A stretch of DNA of 64,000 nt from contig JALLLT010000005.1 in NCBI GenBank assembly GCA_025266875.1, positions 1-64,000 on the forward strand, written 5' to 3'. This document shows, piece by piece, positions 46,051 to 60,800 of this stretch (within the stretch, counting starts at the first letter, position 1; each line of letters opens with the position of its first letter). Under the pieces are notes generated by a model. That model was not told the DNA's origin. It made no database searches and worked only from the letters and a program-made list of their open reading frames with translations. A program made the translations under genes and the position numbers. Source of the stretch: Fennellomyces sp. T-0311. Lineage: Eukaryota; Mucoromycota; Mucoromycetes; Mucorales; Lichtheimiaceae.

Positions 46051-48250
46051 CCGCTCGTTCACTAGTTTACTCCATAATCACTACATGAAAGCAGTGTTAC
46101 CATGCACTTTTACATATTCGCTTTTTTTACTCCCCCATCTGTTGCTTTGTGCGTTATCTATACCCACCCATATAGCTCAATCTGTACATGCCATTCCTTC
46201 TTCTATGTTGCTGCTTCTATGATACATACTTCTTCTACTATATCGCATCTATTAATAATAAAAAAGGCTTCATTTGCTTTTTTCAATTCGCTACTGTTTG
46301 TTGTTGTACTGATGTTACCAAAGAATTCTAAATCTGCCTCCTTATACATAATGCATGTCTCGTGTATCTTTATCAATATCGATACGCCATGGTCAGACAA
46401 CAAGATAAAAATAATCTTAGACATCGGCCAATAACTCATTATATAATGTCCGCATGTGGACACGATCCTCCAAGATCACTCGCCGTGCGGACGTCGTTTC
46501 AAATAAGTGTTTAGATACTATGACACATCACAACAGAAAACATATCTTGCATGCGTATTTATACAATCTTACTTTAACTAATATCGTCTATTCCAGCCGT
46601 AGAGGCACCAGCATTGTGAAAAAGACTGAGATACCGGTACATATTAGTCTTTTAGTAGCCCTTTTCAATCTGAGTTTAAAACGGGCATTGTGATTCTATA
46701 CGACGTACGTATATGCTGCTCAGGCTAGCCAGAGCGCGAGAGACACTGAGCTGTTAGTAACCTTATCAAAATTACAAAATATGTTACATTTTGTGTACCA
46801 TCCCTCTTTATACAATGCTTTCGTTCTGGACTTACGGAACAATGTCCTTTATTTTACCCGTTGAAACTAGTTTCAAACTTTACTAACATAAGAAACTTCG
46901 AATCTACAAAAAAAAAAGCTTTTTGCGGGCTCTCAACGACTCTAGTGTAGTTTTATTCAATTAGTTTTAGAAGATGCTCACAATTCGCCCACACCAGCTA
47001 GAACGATATACTGTTAACAACAGTAGAGATACACCAAATCATCCTTTTTTAGGCCATTTAGCGTCATTATTATATCATAAATAAGGAAAACGTGTGTCAT
47101 CCATGCATGCACACACGGCTCAAGACTGCATCCCTGTTTACTCCAAATAATTTACCCGCGAAAGTAAATGCTTGATGGCTTGGCCGCAAGAAGGCCTAAC
47201 TCTTTATATTCGGCAAAGAGCACTCAATAACTGTAACAGTATCTAGCTCCATTTACCGAGGGAATAGTGAATAGCAGTCGGGATCATATCGAACTACATT
47301 TGCTTACAGAATTGATCAGAATGAAATATTCTAGAAAATCTAGATCCATTCTTTTTTGAATGACCAGAATTTTCTACCCTTCGCCTCCAAAACGTGGCCT
47401 TGCAGCGAAAATGAACAATAGTAAATTATCCCCGGTAGTAATATATCGATCACCACTGAAACCTTCTCGAAGGTATGTAAACTCACAGTCGATTACTGTT
47501 ACTGCAAGAGCAACGCACTATAGAAATCTGATTTACTCCTTCGTACAGTACGGAGAAGAGATCCGCTTGTTGTAGCTAAGTTAGGCTTATTATTCTACAC
47601 AGTGTCCTGTTTTTATAGTTAAGCAAAAGAACAATTGAACGATGTAATCTAGATTACAGTCTCTTATCCATACTCTCCAGTAAAATTTATCTTGTTAGGT
47701 GGGCTGCTACCGATGCCCGCATCGATATCAATGCTGATTATGAATCGCCTCAAGCTTCTACGACAAAAATAATTTTGCAGGAGTGTCGCTCTTGCTGATA
47801 TATGATAGTAAGGTTCTCTCGACTATCAAGTGTATTTTGATTGCAGGATGGGTAGATATAATGGCCTTCCGAAGCAACGTCATTTATACTATATACTGTT
47901 TCCGGGAGTTATTCCAATGGCTAATGTAATAGTTGAAAACTTATAAATTTATTGTGGAAGGTGTTAAAACCGGTTCCTGTAGGTATAAGATCGCTTCATT
48001 GTGGTACGAAATGAGCAAGACATGATGATAACAATACTGATGTCATGCCGGAGAAAAAACCTAGTTGAAAAAGGCAGGCTGGAACAGAAAGGAAGAAACG
48101 TTCTGGGCATAATTCCCAAACGAAGAAGATATGTAAATACCCTCTAATCCACATAAATTATGTGCGGTTTCCTTGGGCAGATCGTTGCGCCTCTTGCAGT
48201 GCTTCTTCTGGAGCTGGCTCATCCCTCTTGATCCTCATCATCGGCGTTTG
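46051..48250. other. 2.2-kb intergenic stretch, nothing recognised
   Basis: AT-rich, with many short ORFs of low-complexity composition and no motifs or convincing splice structure. No tRNA-like fold was noticed. Confidence 0.45.
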
Positions 48251-48256
48251 GGTGGA

Positions 48257-49344
48257 CTAGCCAACCAATCTTCCGAAGTTCGCTTTCCACTTGCTAACAT
48301 CATAATGCGGTAGGCAGTTCATAATGTCGTCTAATGCTTGCTTTTCGTCTGGTAGTCCCAGGATTTGACCAAATGCATCGAAAAGTTTTGTGAGAAGAGG
48401 GTTTAGCAGTGGACAGGCGGTGTAGTGTTCTCTCGAAGCCGTGAATCCTCCACAACGACAGCCCTTCAATGGATACCAAGGTAGTCAATGCATACGCCAT
48501 TTAGCTAGCTGGTGGCGGTCTTTTGAGAAAGCAGCGAGGTATAGTGTCAGGTCTTCTAGGGTGAAGGCAGCGGAGGGCCTTATACTTGTTGGCTCATGAG
48601 GAAAATTCCTCATCTCGTTTGTTCTTCAATCGCAGTGTCAACGGGGTTTTATGGTGGGTGCGGCCCTTTTTGAACCTTATTGTACTGCTGCTGGAGTGGA
48701 GTGGACGATGTCAGCGGTTTCTAGTGAATATTGGTCTCTTGTTGCTGTGTTGTGGGTGGCGAACTCCACTGGTCGGGCAAGGACAGCTACCTGTAGTTCT
48801 CTCAACCGTGTCACAAATTTAAATTGTAAGGCGCGAGAGCGAAATTGCATCGATGGTAGATCTGCCAACGCCATTAGTGCAGTAGTTAAGAATGGTATGG
48901 ACTTGTTGCGGTTGAGTGTCATCGAGATGCAAGCACTCTGTGCTTTGTGAACCTTTTCTAGTAGTGTTGGTAAGAGGGCTATAATTGCCCAATCCGCGTT
49001 CAAGGACTGGTGGAACAAACGAGCGATAGATGAGCAAAGCGGCCCAAAGACCGATCCCATACTGATGTATGCCATGTTCGCGAAACAATGCCATACTACC
49101 AGTTGCTTTGGTTAACTGTTGGTTTATGAGCTGGCCGGAGGTGATATCTTCAGCAGTGAACGGTAATCCAAGGTGCTGGAAGCCAGTACCTTGCTGATTG
49201 AGGCGTTATAAAGCTTGTGTTGGATTGGTGGTTCCTGGCTGCTGCTCTGCTGGGTGTGAGGTTCAACGATAGCGCACTTGCTGGGTGCCATCGATATTCA
49301 TATTCGAGTGAATGATTTCCTGCCGTTCGTATTAGATGGATCAT
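48257..49344 (-). pseudogene. LINE reverse-transcriptase C-terminal relic
   Basis: Minus-strand frames, broken by several shifts, resemble the C-terminal half of a non-LTR retrotransposon ORF2. There is a thumb-like stretch (HQYGIGLWAALLIYRSFV followed by a VLERGL block), an LPSMQFRSRALQFKFVTRL segment and a terminal CRCGGF ... EHYTAC zinc-knuckle-like motif with C-x-C and H-x4-C. No endonuclease or complete reverse transcriptase core remains, and no poly(A) tail or duplication was identified. Assignment rests on motif order only. Confidence 0.55.
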
Positions 49345-49811
49345 GTCGTGCGGATATCCTACAGGGCAACATCACCTGCACAAGAAGCACCGAAATCAGG
49401 GTACATACTGAAGTGGAATCGGTTGAAACATAGTTTAGCCGTCACCTTGCTACTTGATCATTTCATACTCCCCTAGTTGTAACCTGAAATTAACATTTAA
49501 CCAATCTCTCTATATTGTTGTATTACTCTATCTCTACGTATTTGTAACTTGTTCACTGACTGACTGTTTGCCACCAATCCGTAGTATTGTTGTGTATTTT
49601 GCCTCTTTACATATGAAACCCTGTTTGCTCATCACTAATAAATAGGTGGCATTTTTGTGACAGTTAAGCTCTTTACGTTTTAATACGTGCTGTGTGGTTA
49701 ATGTAGTACAATAAAAATGATGATAAACAAATCTGGACAGAAATTTAGCGGATGGATGGTTTACTTCACTTATTTTATTGCAGCGCTTTCTATGGGAGTC
49801 TTTTCGGATTA

Positions 49812-50510
49812 TCACTGTTTTTGAACATAGAAACAGACGCTGGTAATTTTGCTTTCTGGGATGTATTTAATAAATTCGTCAAGCAGTTCGAGGTTCTGGA
49901 TGTCGATACAGTTTACGATCACTTCGTGATAAAACACATGTTTTTCGTCGGTAGTGACCTGACCGTAATAAGGAGCTATCTTGTAGAAAACCTCATCGCC
50001 TTTAAACATATGATCGGGTATGGGTAAAAGTGTAACCGAGATAATATACTACATGTGCGTTGGAAGGCTCTTGTGTGTATACGACCAGATACTTCAGCAA
50101 GTTGTTTGATTCTCTTCCGCCAAGTACGTATATCCTGCGAACCGTCGGTTACGTAGAATACAGTACAAAGATGGCACCGCATGTATCCGCCGGTAACATT
50201 TGCACCTTGAAACTGGGTGTCATATTTGTCTTTCAGTTGTTCATCTAGAGAAACAATTTTATTTTTTCTTCGGCCACTATACGACCCGAACGACATATAA
50301 TGGCATTGCTGATCGGAAGAAGAAACAGTGCATCGCCTAGAATTTTGATATATCGATAGTAGTTTCCAGAGCTTTGGTATCCTGTTCCAAACCATGCCGA
50401 CTGTAGTACTGATTGATAACCAAACTTTGGCCGAAGTATCTTCTGCTCACAACAGGAATATGTAAGGTTGCGAAAATAATGAGGAAATTTCGAGGGTATA
50501 TGCAACATGA
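49812..50510 (-). pseudogene. Unidentified minus-strand protein remnant
   Basis: Open frames 50508-50245, 50395-49976 and 50009-49812 lie in overlapping order. The middle one contains VTGGYMRCHLCTVFYVTDGSQ and a basic segment (RTWRKRIKQLAEV); the last reads KIAPYYGQVTTDEKHVFYHE. They could be parts of one decayed or spliced gene, but the joins are not clear and no family is recognised. Confidence 0.3.
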
Positions 50511-50559
50511 AGTGAAAGCCATGAAAGGCATGCAGTAGACAATGAAGCTTCTGTTAGTA

Positions 50560-51723
50560 TCGATGATAAATTTGAAAAAGCTGCCCGAATCGTGCGATCA
50601 GGTTATAAAAGAGGTTAAAGGTCTAGATAGACATCACAGTATTGGCAAAACAAATGGAAAGTACCTACGTGCAATCTGATTATGGCGGGATGGACAATAG
50701 TCTGTATACGGTCTAGACTCCATTATCCTGCTGCCGATTGTTCCAGGAGCTGTGGAGGACGGGGTGCCTCTGCAAAGGAGCTACTTTAGGCAACGTTGAA
50801 TTCTCGCTATATTGCATTGTTACTTACGCAGTAATAGATCGTTATATTCACCCAACAGATTACTATTGCTACTGTAGTGACGGCGACCATATTCGATGTC
50901 ATAGTGTTTTGAACTTGGCCTTCTGACCAGAGTACGTATATGGTCAGTGATGCAGCGTAAATTTTAATAAAAACACTTCGATTCAAAATACTGCAATATG
51001 GTACGTGAATGAAAAGACAGGCCTATAATATTATTTGCTAACTTCCTAGCTGTTTTAAGATCTGGTATGAGAGTCAAATGACCATCATGTTGTTACCGCG
51101 AATCAAGCTATTAATTATTGTATACTACAGCATCCAGTGGATATTAATGATGCACTAATAGCCGACAAAAGCGCCATGATTTCATTGAAGCTAAAGTACA
51201 TAAATCATATCACTATAAGGTAGAAGCGTTATTTAGTCGTATATAACTGGCGCAGTAATGATAAAAAATTGCTATGGGAGTTTAAAGCTTGGGGGAATCG
51301 TTCGGCTGGGACTATGGATGGCATCATCAGTGGCAAAAGGAAGCGCGCGGCACCGAAATCAGCGCATCACCTTTGCCATTCAATTGTGACACAGAGTATT
51401 AAATCCATGTTGAGTATTCAACAGGTGCTTAAATTGATCGTAATCCTTTACGGTGCATAAAGGTTGTGTCCTACGCATGTATCAACTTTTTAAGGGATGC
51501 ATCACTTAACCACCAGAAACTAAAATATAAATCACCAGCAGGAACTTTAAAAAATAAACTCATACACAGTATACGCGCCTTCAAACAAAGCGCGCCATTA
51601 CAGAATGCTTTTTACATTACGTACCAAAAGAACGAGGGAATGGGAGAGAAATACTATAATAAGACGAGAGGCAGCCGGAATCAGGAGTTAGGAAGGAAGA
51701 GGGAGGGGGAGGGGAATCGATGG
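50560..51723. other. Intergenic, no gene seen
   Basis: No motif-bearing ORF. The 3' flank of the coiled-coil gene lies at the right edge. Confidence 0.4.
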
Positions 51724-53323
51724 TTACTTTGGCGCAGATTTTGGGGAAAGATTGCAGAGCACGCGACCTTTAAGTAAAGTCTTGATTGGGGCAGGGTTTC
51801 CTACGACGAATGGGGGACATACACAGAAACATACAGTACCCGATGTTTGGCCATCTTCATCCACCATAAGCTCCGGGTCAAACACCTGTTCTCCTTCTGT
51901 AACTGCAGCAGCCGTGACATCCAATTCCTGCCCTTTGATTGCTAAACCGAGATTGATTGCCTGGTCGACGAGTAACTGAACCTTTGCACCGTAGTGCCTC
52001 CGTACGTCGGGCTCTGCTTTATCATGCTGGTAGACGAACGGGTACGCCTTGACGATGCCGCTGTAGAGATACTTCCAGTTATTCTGCAAAGCACTATGCC
52101 GTGAGCGATACACGTCGCTTTCCTTGTCAGTTTCCGTTTTGAAGACCACAAGCGCGACTTCTTGACGTAGCCGGACGGGGAACGCGGCGTTCTGATCACT
52201 GATATTATCCTCCAGCCAGTACTGCAGCTGATTGTATGCGTCAACAATCTCTACACCGGGAAATACGTTCAGATTGAGGTTTTGGACAAGCACATCCATC
52301 ATGAACTTCTCAGTCAACATCTGCAGCCTGTGCTTTGGCAAAGGGCAGCCCATCTCCTCGATTGCGGAATTTAGGTTCAGCCAAAAAGTACTTAGAGCCT
52401 TTGTCGCGGCCTCCGCATCGCCTCGCTCGACCAAGACGGAAGCAAGATCGTTGATATTCTCCTTGAGGCTTTTGATCTTTTCTCCCACGCTGTCAAGATC
52501 GTCGTTTGTGGCTCGCAGTGATCGAACGTGCTTGTCGAAATTATCTTGCAGCTGCTTCATGTCCGTTCGGCGCTGTTCTTGCTTGGCTTTCAAGGCTTCA
52601 ATGCGCTCGGAAAGAATCTTGTTGTCGCTCTGGTACTGCTGCTGCTCAACCTGGAGATTCTCCAGTAGTCGCTTTCGTCGTTCGAGCTGTGCCTTCAATG
52701 GTGCCACAGCCGTCGCACAAGCGCCTTTGCCGCCAGCGGCCGAACTTGCCGTGCTCCGAGTCGACATGGACCTTTTGTTACCTATTGTGTCTCCTGCAGC
52801 GCCGTTGATGTTATCTTGCCCTGGGTCTTCTTCCCCACCTTTTTTTTGCCCCCCCCCTTCATTAGCCAAATGCCATGGCGCCTCGTTTCCTGGGTGACTT
52901 ACCTGTCCTGATGGAGCTCGGCCCGTCATCCTTTGAAGCATCTTTTCGGGGCATGTAAGGTGAATTATCAAGCGAGGTGCGAATTTCGGGCGTAACAAAG
53001 GAATCGCCCACGTCATTCTGCCTTCGTTCTGTTGAGTCTCCTTTAAATGGCATACGTAGGCTGCTGGAGCGTTTGCTTTTGTTACTGTTGAAGGTTGACG
53101 ACACTGCCTGGGGTTCGTAGTTGGAGGATGACAGGGATACTGTGGAATAGGACGGCGTCAGGGACGATGATGTTGATTGTTTCTTGGTCTTTTTCTGAAA
53201 GAGCTTGGAGATACGCTCCATTGACTTTTTCTTGGGTGCGTTGGCGGATTTATCATCATTGGGCTGCAGATACTGATCGTTGGAGGCTACAAACACTGTG
53301 TGTGGATCGTCCGAGCTAAGCAT
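51724..53323 (-). CDS. Coiled-coil protein, function unknown
   Basis: Two minus-strand exons, 53323-52903 and 52793-51724, with a 109-nt intron (GTAAGTCACC...GCTGCAG) give about 496 residues. Residues 1-150 are Ser/Lys-rich and low-complexity (KKKSMERISKLFQKKTKK; SSSLTPSYSTVSLSSS). Residues about 165-275 form a long coiled coil (LERRKRLLENLQVEQQQYQ, LKAKQEQRRTDMKQLQD, DDLDSVGEKIKSLKENI). A folded C-terminal part of about 220 residues follows, containing YWLEDNISDQN, RRHYGAKVQLLVDQAINLG and a Cys-rich end VCFCVCPPFVVG. The domain is not recognised; a scaffold or cytoskeletal role is only a guess. Open, spliced and of host composition, so probably a real gene. Confidence 0.75.
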
Positions 53324-54314
53324 GGTAGAAAGAGAGCCGTAGTGTTTGGCGAAGCCCGTTCAAAATTCAGCCTTTTTTTGAGGGCCGTCTCCTTGAAAGA
53401 AAGAGTTCAAAAAGAAAAACGGAGTCCGTCTCAGCAAAGGTCGTCGACAACACTTCAAATTCCGAATTTAGGAGCTATCGTTTGACATATTCCGTTGATT
53501 CCCAATCGCCATCTTTTATCGTATGCTTTTTCTTGCTTGATGACGGGTTGCTTCTGAAAGTATCACAATGGCATACTCTTTCCGCGGGAACAGTGGTGCC
53601 CCGGCGTAACCCTGGTGAAGTACTTCGATGCCGTTGTCATAGCCAAGGGCAGCGCTTCGATACAGAGGCGAGGATCCGCTCCTTCATTCGATTATTGTAA
53701 ACCTATCTAGCCGTAGTTAGCACCCTATATCGAAATTGACGCACTTTGCCGAATGATAGCTTGGCGTTCCTCGTAGCATAGCCCTTCACACAATAATATC
53801 AGAGCCTGTGCATATTGTGCTTATATACATGATTTGGATGCATGCATTGTAGCGAGGATTCTCGCATCGTCGTCGTCGCTTGTGTAACAACAACCTAACA
53901 CCGCCTAAGAATACTTCAATATATCACCACAGACTTTTCCCAAAGGTGTATTGTCGCCACTTCGTACAGAGATGTAGGTTGGAAACTGACCATGCTTTGC
54001 TTCAGTGTCTCATATTATTTTTCCAGATGTAAGTGTGGTTTATCCTTCCAACGACACCCTGTTCTAGTGGATATTGACTTGCGCGAAATTTCTGATGTGG
54101 CGGTTGGATATCTACAATACCACCCAAGAGACGCCATAGTATTAAAGCTTATCCGCTCCTACCTAAAAACAGTGTGCCATTACTCAAAGTTATCCAGCAA
54201 CGAGATTTTACATGAAAGACCAAACAAAACTGAGACAAAAGCTATCTGGCTGCCAATAATTTCACAAGTGCGCTGCGCGTCTTGGTTCGCTCTTTACTTT
54301 AGCCAAAAAAAGCT
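53324..54314. other. Divergent promoter region
   Basis: About 1 kb between the divergently oriented coiled-coil gene (minus) and the Acinus-like gene (plus). Short ORFs here carry no motifs. Confidence 0.45.
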
Positions 54315-55836
54315 ATGCTTCCTGACAACCTGTCATCGTTACGTGTTGTTGATCTCAAAAAAGAGCTCACCGATCGCAATCTCCCGACCAAGGGCAAGAA
54401 AGACGATCTTGTCGCTCGTCTGCAGGAATGGGTCAATGAACAAAAGGCAAACGACGGCAGCGCGCAAAATGGAGATTCCGACCAAGCACCAGCCGCCGAT
54501 GAACCCATGCAGGAAGTTGAAGAACCAGAAATCAAGCAAGACCATCCTATTGAGGCAGAATCTGCGATGACAGAGCCTACTACCACAACAGAGGAGACGC
54601 CCACACAAACTCTCGCGCACACGGAGCCCGTTGCGCCCACTGAGCCTAACCCAGCAACCGACGACGCCACTCCTTTGCAGACAGTCGAAGAAACCAAGCC
54701 GCAAACACCAGCAGGGACTACAGAGGAGGAGGCAGTCTCTAGTACAGAGGGTGATCGGAAGGAAAAAGCAGCTGAGGACGCGGATACAAAGGGGACAAAG
54801 CGTAAACGCCAGGCTCCCGTAGAAGGTTGGCTTAAATGTTTATATTAACATTCTCTTCTAACGCCGGTGCGCACAATAGATGACAAATCGCCCGAAAAGC
54901 GAAGCAAGCCTAGCACTGATAAGGTAGCCGTGAGCTAACGCGCATATAGTACGAACAGAAAGGTTGCTAAAGCAGTGTTGCTTATTTAGGAAAGCCAGGC
55001 TACCCCGCAACAGCAGAAGGCCCCTCTTGAGAACACAATCACTAGTTCTGCCATTTACATCAAGGGCTTCGTACGGCCATTGATTGTTCGCCATGTTCAA
55101 GAGCTGATCGGCCAATATGGTACCGTCAAACGATTTTGGATGGATGCCATCAAGACCCACTGCTATGTCATTGTAAGTGTGCATATCTCGTTAGCTCGCA
55201 AGGTTCTAAATAATGAAAATTTAGTACGAGTCAACAAAAGAGGCACAGGACGCTTTTGCTGGCATTGACGGTATTATCTTCCCGCGTGACACTGGCCGCA
55301 AAGTACAAGTGGGAGGGTTGACACCGGAGCAAGCCGAGGTGTTGATTGGCCAAGAGCAGGCCGCCGCGGCAAAGAGCATGAAACTCGACTGGGAAAAGAT
55401 GATTGAGGCTGTACGCAGTGGCGAGGTATCGGAATCCGGTGGCTCGTCAGGAGACCAAGCCGAAACACGACGACCTCGTCTCAGTGGCATTGGCCAGATC
55501 ACCCGTGAACTACAGAAAGGTATATGCTTTCCCTACATTTGCGAGCTCGACGTAGACTGACATTTGTCCATAGCTGCGACAGCTTCCGTGTTAGCCCCAG
55601 CTAGCGCACTGCCGACCGTGGAAGAACGCTCCATCCATTTGGTTCAGTCTGACAGCGGATCGGGAAGCTTGCAACCCCAAACAGAGCCGTTGATCCCACC
55701 TCCTGCTCCAACCGCATCACTAGACGAACTCTTCCGCAAAACCACAGCCTTACCCAATCTGTACTATCTGCCTGTCAACGAGGAGGTGGCTAAGCAGCGG
55801 CTAGAAAAGTTAAGCCGCAACCTTACATCTGTATAG
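54315..55836 (+). CDS. Acinus-like SAP/RRM/RSB protein (ASAP complex)
   Basis: Exons 54315-54825, 54880-54923, 54990-55172, 55225-55519, 55574-55836, about 431 residues. An N-terminal SAP domain (LRVVDLKKELTDRNLP ... KKDDLVARLQEW, residues about 5-40) is followed by an acidic Thr/Pro-rich linker and a basic GTKRKRQ signal. An RRM-like domain follows (AIYIKGFVRPLIVRHVQEL, YGTVKRFWMDAIKTHCYV). The C-terminal RNPS1-SAP18 binding motif reads LDELFRKTTALPNLYYLPV. This order is that of Acinus, which joins RNPS1 and SAP18 in the ASAP complex on spliced mRNA and exon junctions. It is much shorter than animal Acinus. Identification rests on domain order and the RSB motif; nuclear location is inferred. 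Confidence 0.85.
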
Positions 55837-56175
55837 ATGCCGTTATATCTGGTTATTTTTGCGTTTTTCTAAGGCCTCTTTTTCTAATGTTTTAAAAATC
55901 ATGCAACGCGTTGAACCCCTAACAAATGAGATTTTCTTGTACTGCACGAAAAAATGTAAATGCTTCTCAATCACGCAGTCGAATATCACACAGCTTGCTA
56001 CCATGGCTGCATGTTAGTGTCACCATGGCACTCGTCAAAAGTGTCAAGGATGTTGTCAACCAAAAAGATTATCATGATCTTTACGTGACCGCCGATTCTC
56101 TCGGAGTGGCGGAGGAGGAAAACGACGCCCCTGCTGTCATGGGCCATCCTTCCTTTTCTTCTCCACACTAAAAAA
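55837..56175. other. Compact intergenic promoter of LYS12
   Basis: Only 339 bp separate the upstream stop codon from the LYS12 start. It contains a short open frame from ATG 56024 to 56171 that ends 4 nt before the LYS12 ATG and could act as an upstream ORF if transcribed. Confidence 0.4.
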
Positions 56176-57656
<1,481 letters not shown>

Positions 57657-57856
57657 GTAAAATAACACAGAACATCATCTAACTTGCATTGCATCCCCCT
57701 TCCTGTCTCCCAAATCTTCCCCCACTCGTTAGCAAAGAACTTCCTTGTTTCTTCTGTACAAAAAAACTATATATTCATCAGTTAGATTCACGGAAATAAC
57801 TATATTATGAAGGGTAACGTAACAGTATTAAGGGTGAGGGGTATGAGGGGCATCTT

Positions 57857-60800
57857 CTACCAGAGATCAAATATATCGCCAGGCCATAGACCTGTCTCTC
57901 GGGCCTGCCAATAGTCTCCTCCGTATTGCCATGATCGCGGGACACCATCTTCAGATGGTATGAGCGATGGATCGGCGTACTTATCTTCTCGAAGCTTAAA
58001 CCAGCGTGGATTCCACTGAACACCACGCAATTCAAACTCTTTGCGGCGTTCTCGCTGCTTTTGTTCAATCCTCAGCTTCTCTGCGTCAGCCTCATCGACC
58101 CGGCCTATTACATCAAACTATGAGCCAGGCACCCTCTGCAACAGGCGATTCACTTTTTACCTTGCTCATAAAGCCGCTGATCGGGACGGAATCGGGTATC
58201 TGTCCGTGGTATTTTGTTTTCCTCGATGGCGGTGATTTCATTGAGTTGCGTTGCAAACTGAGTAAAGCCAAAGTACTTGGCATAGTTCTTGTTTGTCGGC
58301 GGTGACGCGCTCCACAGCACCGAGAGTTGATTCGGGTTTGTTTCCTCGGCAAGCATCTCATTCCACTTGCCAACAACGCGTCGAACGCGCTGACCCGCCG
58401 TGTCAAACGCATGCATAATCACCTCGTTGCATTGCTTGGCTGCACCAAATAAATATCCGCCTGTGCCTTCTTTAAAAGTGACAACGATGTACTCGCCGGT
58501 CGTGTGGTTAGTCACTTTCATTTCGCCCACATGCTCCAAATATTTGTTTCCAGCGATCATATTGCGTAACCAGCTGGATGGCTTCGAGTAGGTAATGTAG
58601 TCGTCATGACCTGTCAGTGTGACATGGTAGGTACCTTCATTGATGAATTCCTTAAAAAAAAATGGTCATAAAAGATGCTTCTATCAGACGTTGGTTCGCT
58701 CACCATAGATTTACCCCAGAATTTGCTCCTGATTTTGACACATTGCCATATCTTGTAGTTCCTCGATTCTGCATGCGCCTGTGCAAAAATGTCAACCTTC
58801 GGTTAAACTATAGACTGCGCATTGCATGGTCCTTACCGCAATAGTAACGGGGTTGTGGCAAACCTTCTCTGCGATGAATCGAAAACCTTTGTCTGGCCGG
58901 ATATTCTCGTAAGTTTCGTTCATCATCGGGTTAAATGGCTGTGGGGTTACTCATGTAAGTATTGTCACCGCGCTCTACCGACATAAATGGGCGTTACATC
59001 GTACCTTGCGCCCCATTCGATACTGCGATGAAGCATAGCCAGAAACAGCAAAAACAGCCACGTGGATCAATCGGTCCAGAGAATTGGGAAGACTGGAAGC
59101 CTTGTCCAGGAGCTCCGAATACTCCAGCTCTTCACATGCTCGCTGAAGCATACTAAGCGGCTCATTCATACTGATGGGCATAGAGATGGTTGAGAGGTCC
59201 TTGCCGACATTCTTGCGGATAAACGAAAATGCAGATACTTCGTCCGCTGTGGATGGCGCTGGAAGTACCATGCGTCTGACGCATTCTGGATGCACGCTCT
59301 TAATCAGCTCTATTCCGTCGACTGACAATGCTTGATCTAAAAATTTCCTTTATAAGGATAATCATGCGCCACAGTCCAAATAGCTTACCATCATCATCCT
59401 CGTCATCCTCGTCATCGTCGCTGTCTTCCTCGGCTATCCGGAAATCTTCGTCCTCTTCACCGCTCAGCAGGATTTCCTCCGCATCAAAGAATTGCTCAGA
59501 CATGACCGATCCACGCCAAGACGCCGCAGCGCTCGCGTTACTATGCAAGAAAAAGTTGGCTGGGCTCTGAGGCACGCTCAAAAAGGGAGTTTCGTGTCTC
59601 CTGATCATATCAAAGGGCGAGTCTTGCCGTCTAGCCATATCGAAATCCTGCCTTTGGACAATATCGAGTGGCGGTGTTGGCAGCATGGCGTTGTCATTGT
59701 GGTCATTTTGCTGCCCGCCTTCCTCCAGTCTTCGCCACAGCTGTTGCATTTGGATCATTTCGTCTAGAATTCGCTGTTTTTCCGCGGCAAGCCGCTTGAG
59801 ATCATCAGGCACGGCATGGGACTCTTCCAAAGCTTCCTCTGCCAGTCGGAAATAATCCGTCAGATCTGCAAACATGGTGGTGGCCAATTGTAATCCCTTC
59901 CTCACATCAGTTTGATATCCATCGTCCGACGAGACTGGCTGCAAAACGGCCTCCTGCTGCTGCTGATCTTCCAACGGCGTAGTGGTGCGGTAGTCTCGCA
60001 ATGCCTTGGTCCACTTGGCTTGGTCTTCGGCACTCAGCGTCTTTAAATGGTATATCATGGTCCCCGAGTCAATGTGAATAAGGCGCTGCAGCGGGTTGAT
60101 TGAGATTGTGGCCACGAGGATCTGAATGGACCCACGACGAACACTTGCGGGTGAGGTTGAGTAGGACAGTACCCCTGACGGTGACAGCTGAAACCATCGC
60201 TTGGCCCAGCCTGTATAAACAACGTGTAAACAACGAAAAGATTTTTTTTTGCAACGGAGCATTTTCTGACCGACCTTGCATCTTTTTGCGTTTCTTTTTG
60301 AGCAGCCAGCCTGACACCGGCTGCTGTTGCGGGTCATCGGACAAGGACAGCCGTGGATTGAAGAAGTTTGCGTCCGCCAGTGTAACCGAGAAGCTGAGGA
60401 TTTTGGGCGTGTTCCGTGAGAACGTGTTATCTAAGGTGTCGTCAGTTACAAAAAACCCATTTTGTCGCTTTTCCACTTTGTAATACCAAACACCAGAATG
60501 TAATTGCCTGGCACTTGAACCACGTAGTGGCCCTCGACCTTGACATTGGCAGAGACGCAATGCTGGATAGGAATCACTTCGATGAGGTCCTCCTGCTCCT
60601 TTAATTTAACCGAGGCCAGCTTTCCGCTTTTGGATCGCTGGATCCCATTGTTCTTTATATGCAGTAGATGATGAAGTCCCTGGGAATTCGGCTTTTCTGG
60701 AATAGCTTATATATTGCTCAGAAACGAACCAATTGAACTGTTGTCAATTATTCGAGTTACCATGGTCATACCCACCAACAAACGCGTCGCCCATAGACGT

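Noticed and set aside
46051..48250. tRNA or other RNA genes in the intergenic stretch
   Set aside because: No cloverleaf-compatible T-loop and acceptor pair was noticed by eye; a covariance-model scan would be needed.
53992..54570. 192-residue ORF upstream of and overlapping the Acinus-like gene
   Set aside because: It overlaps the SAP-domain exon in another frame and has no domain.
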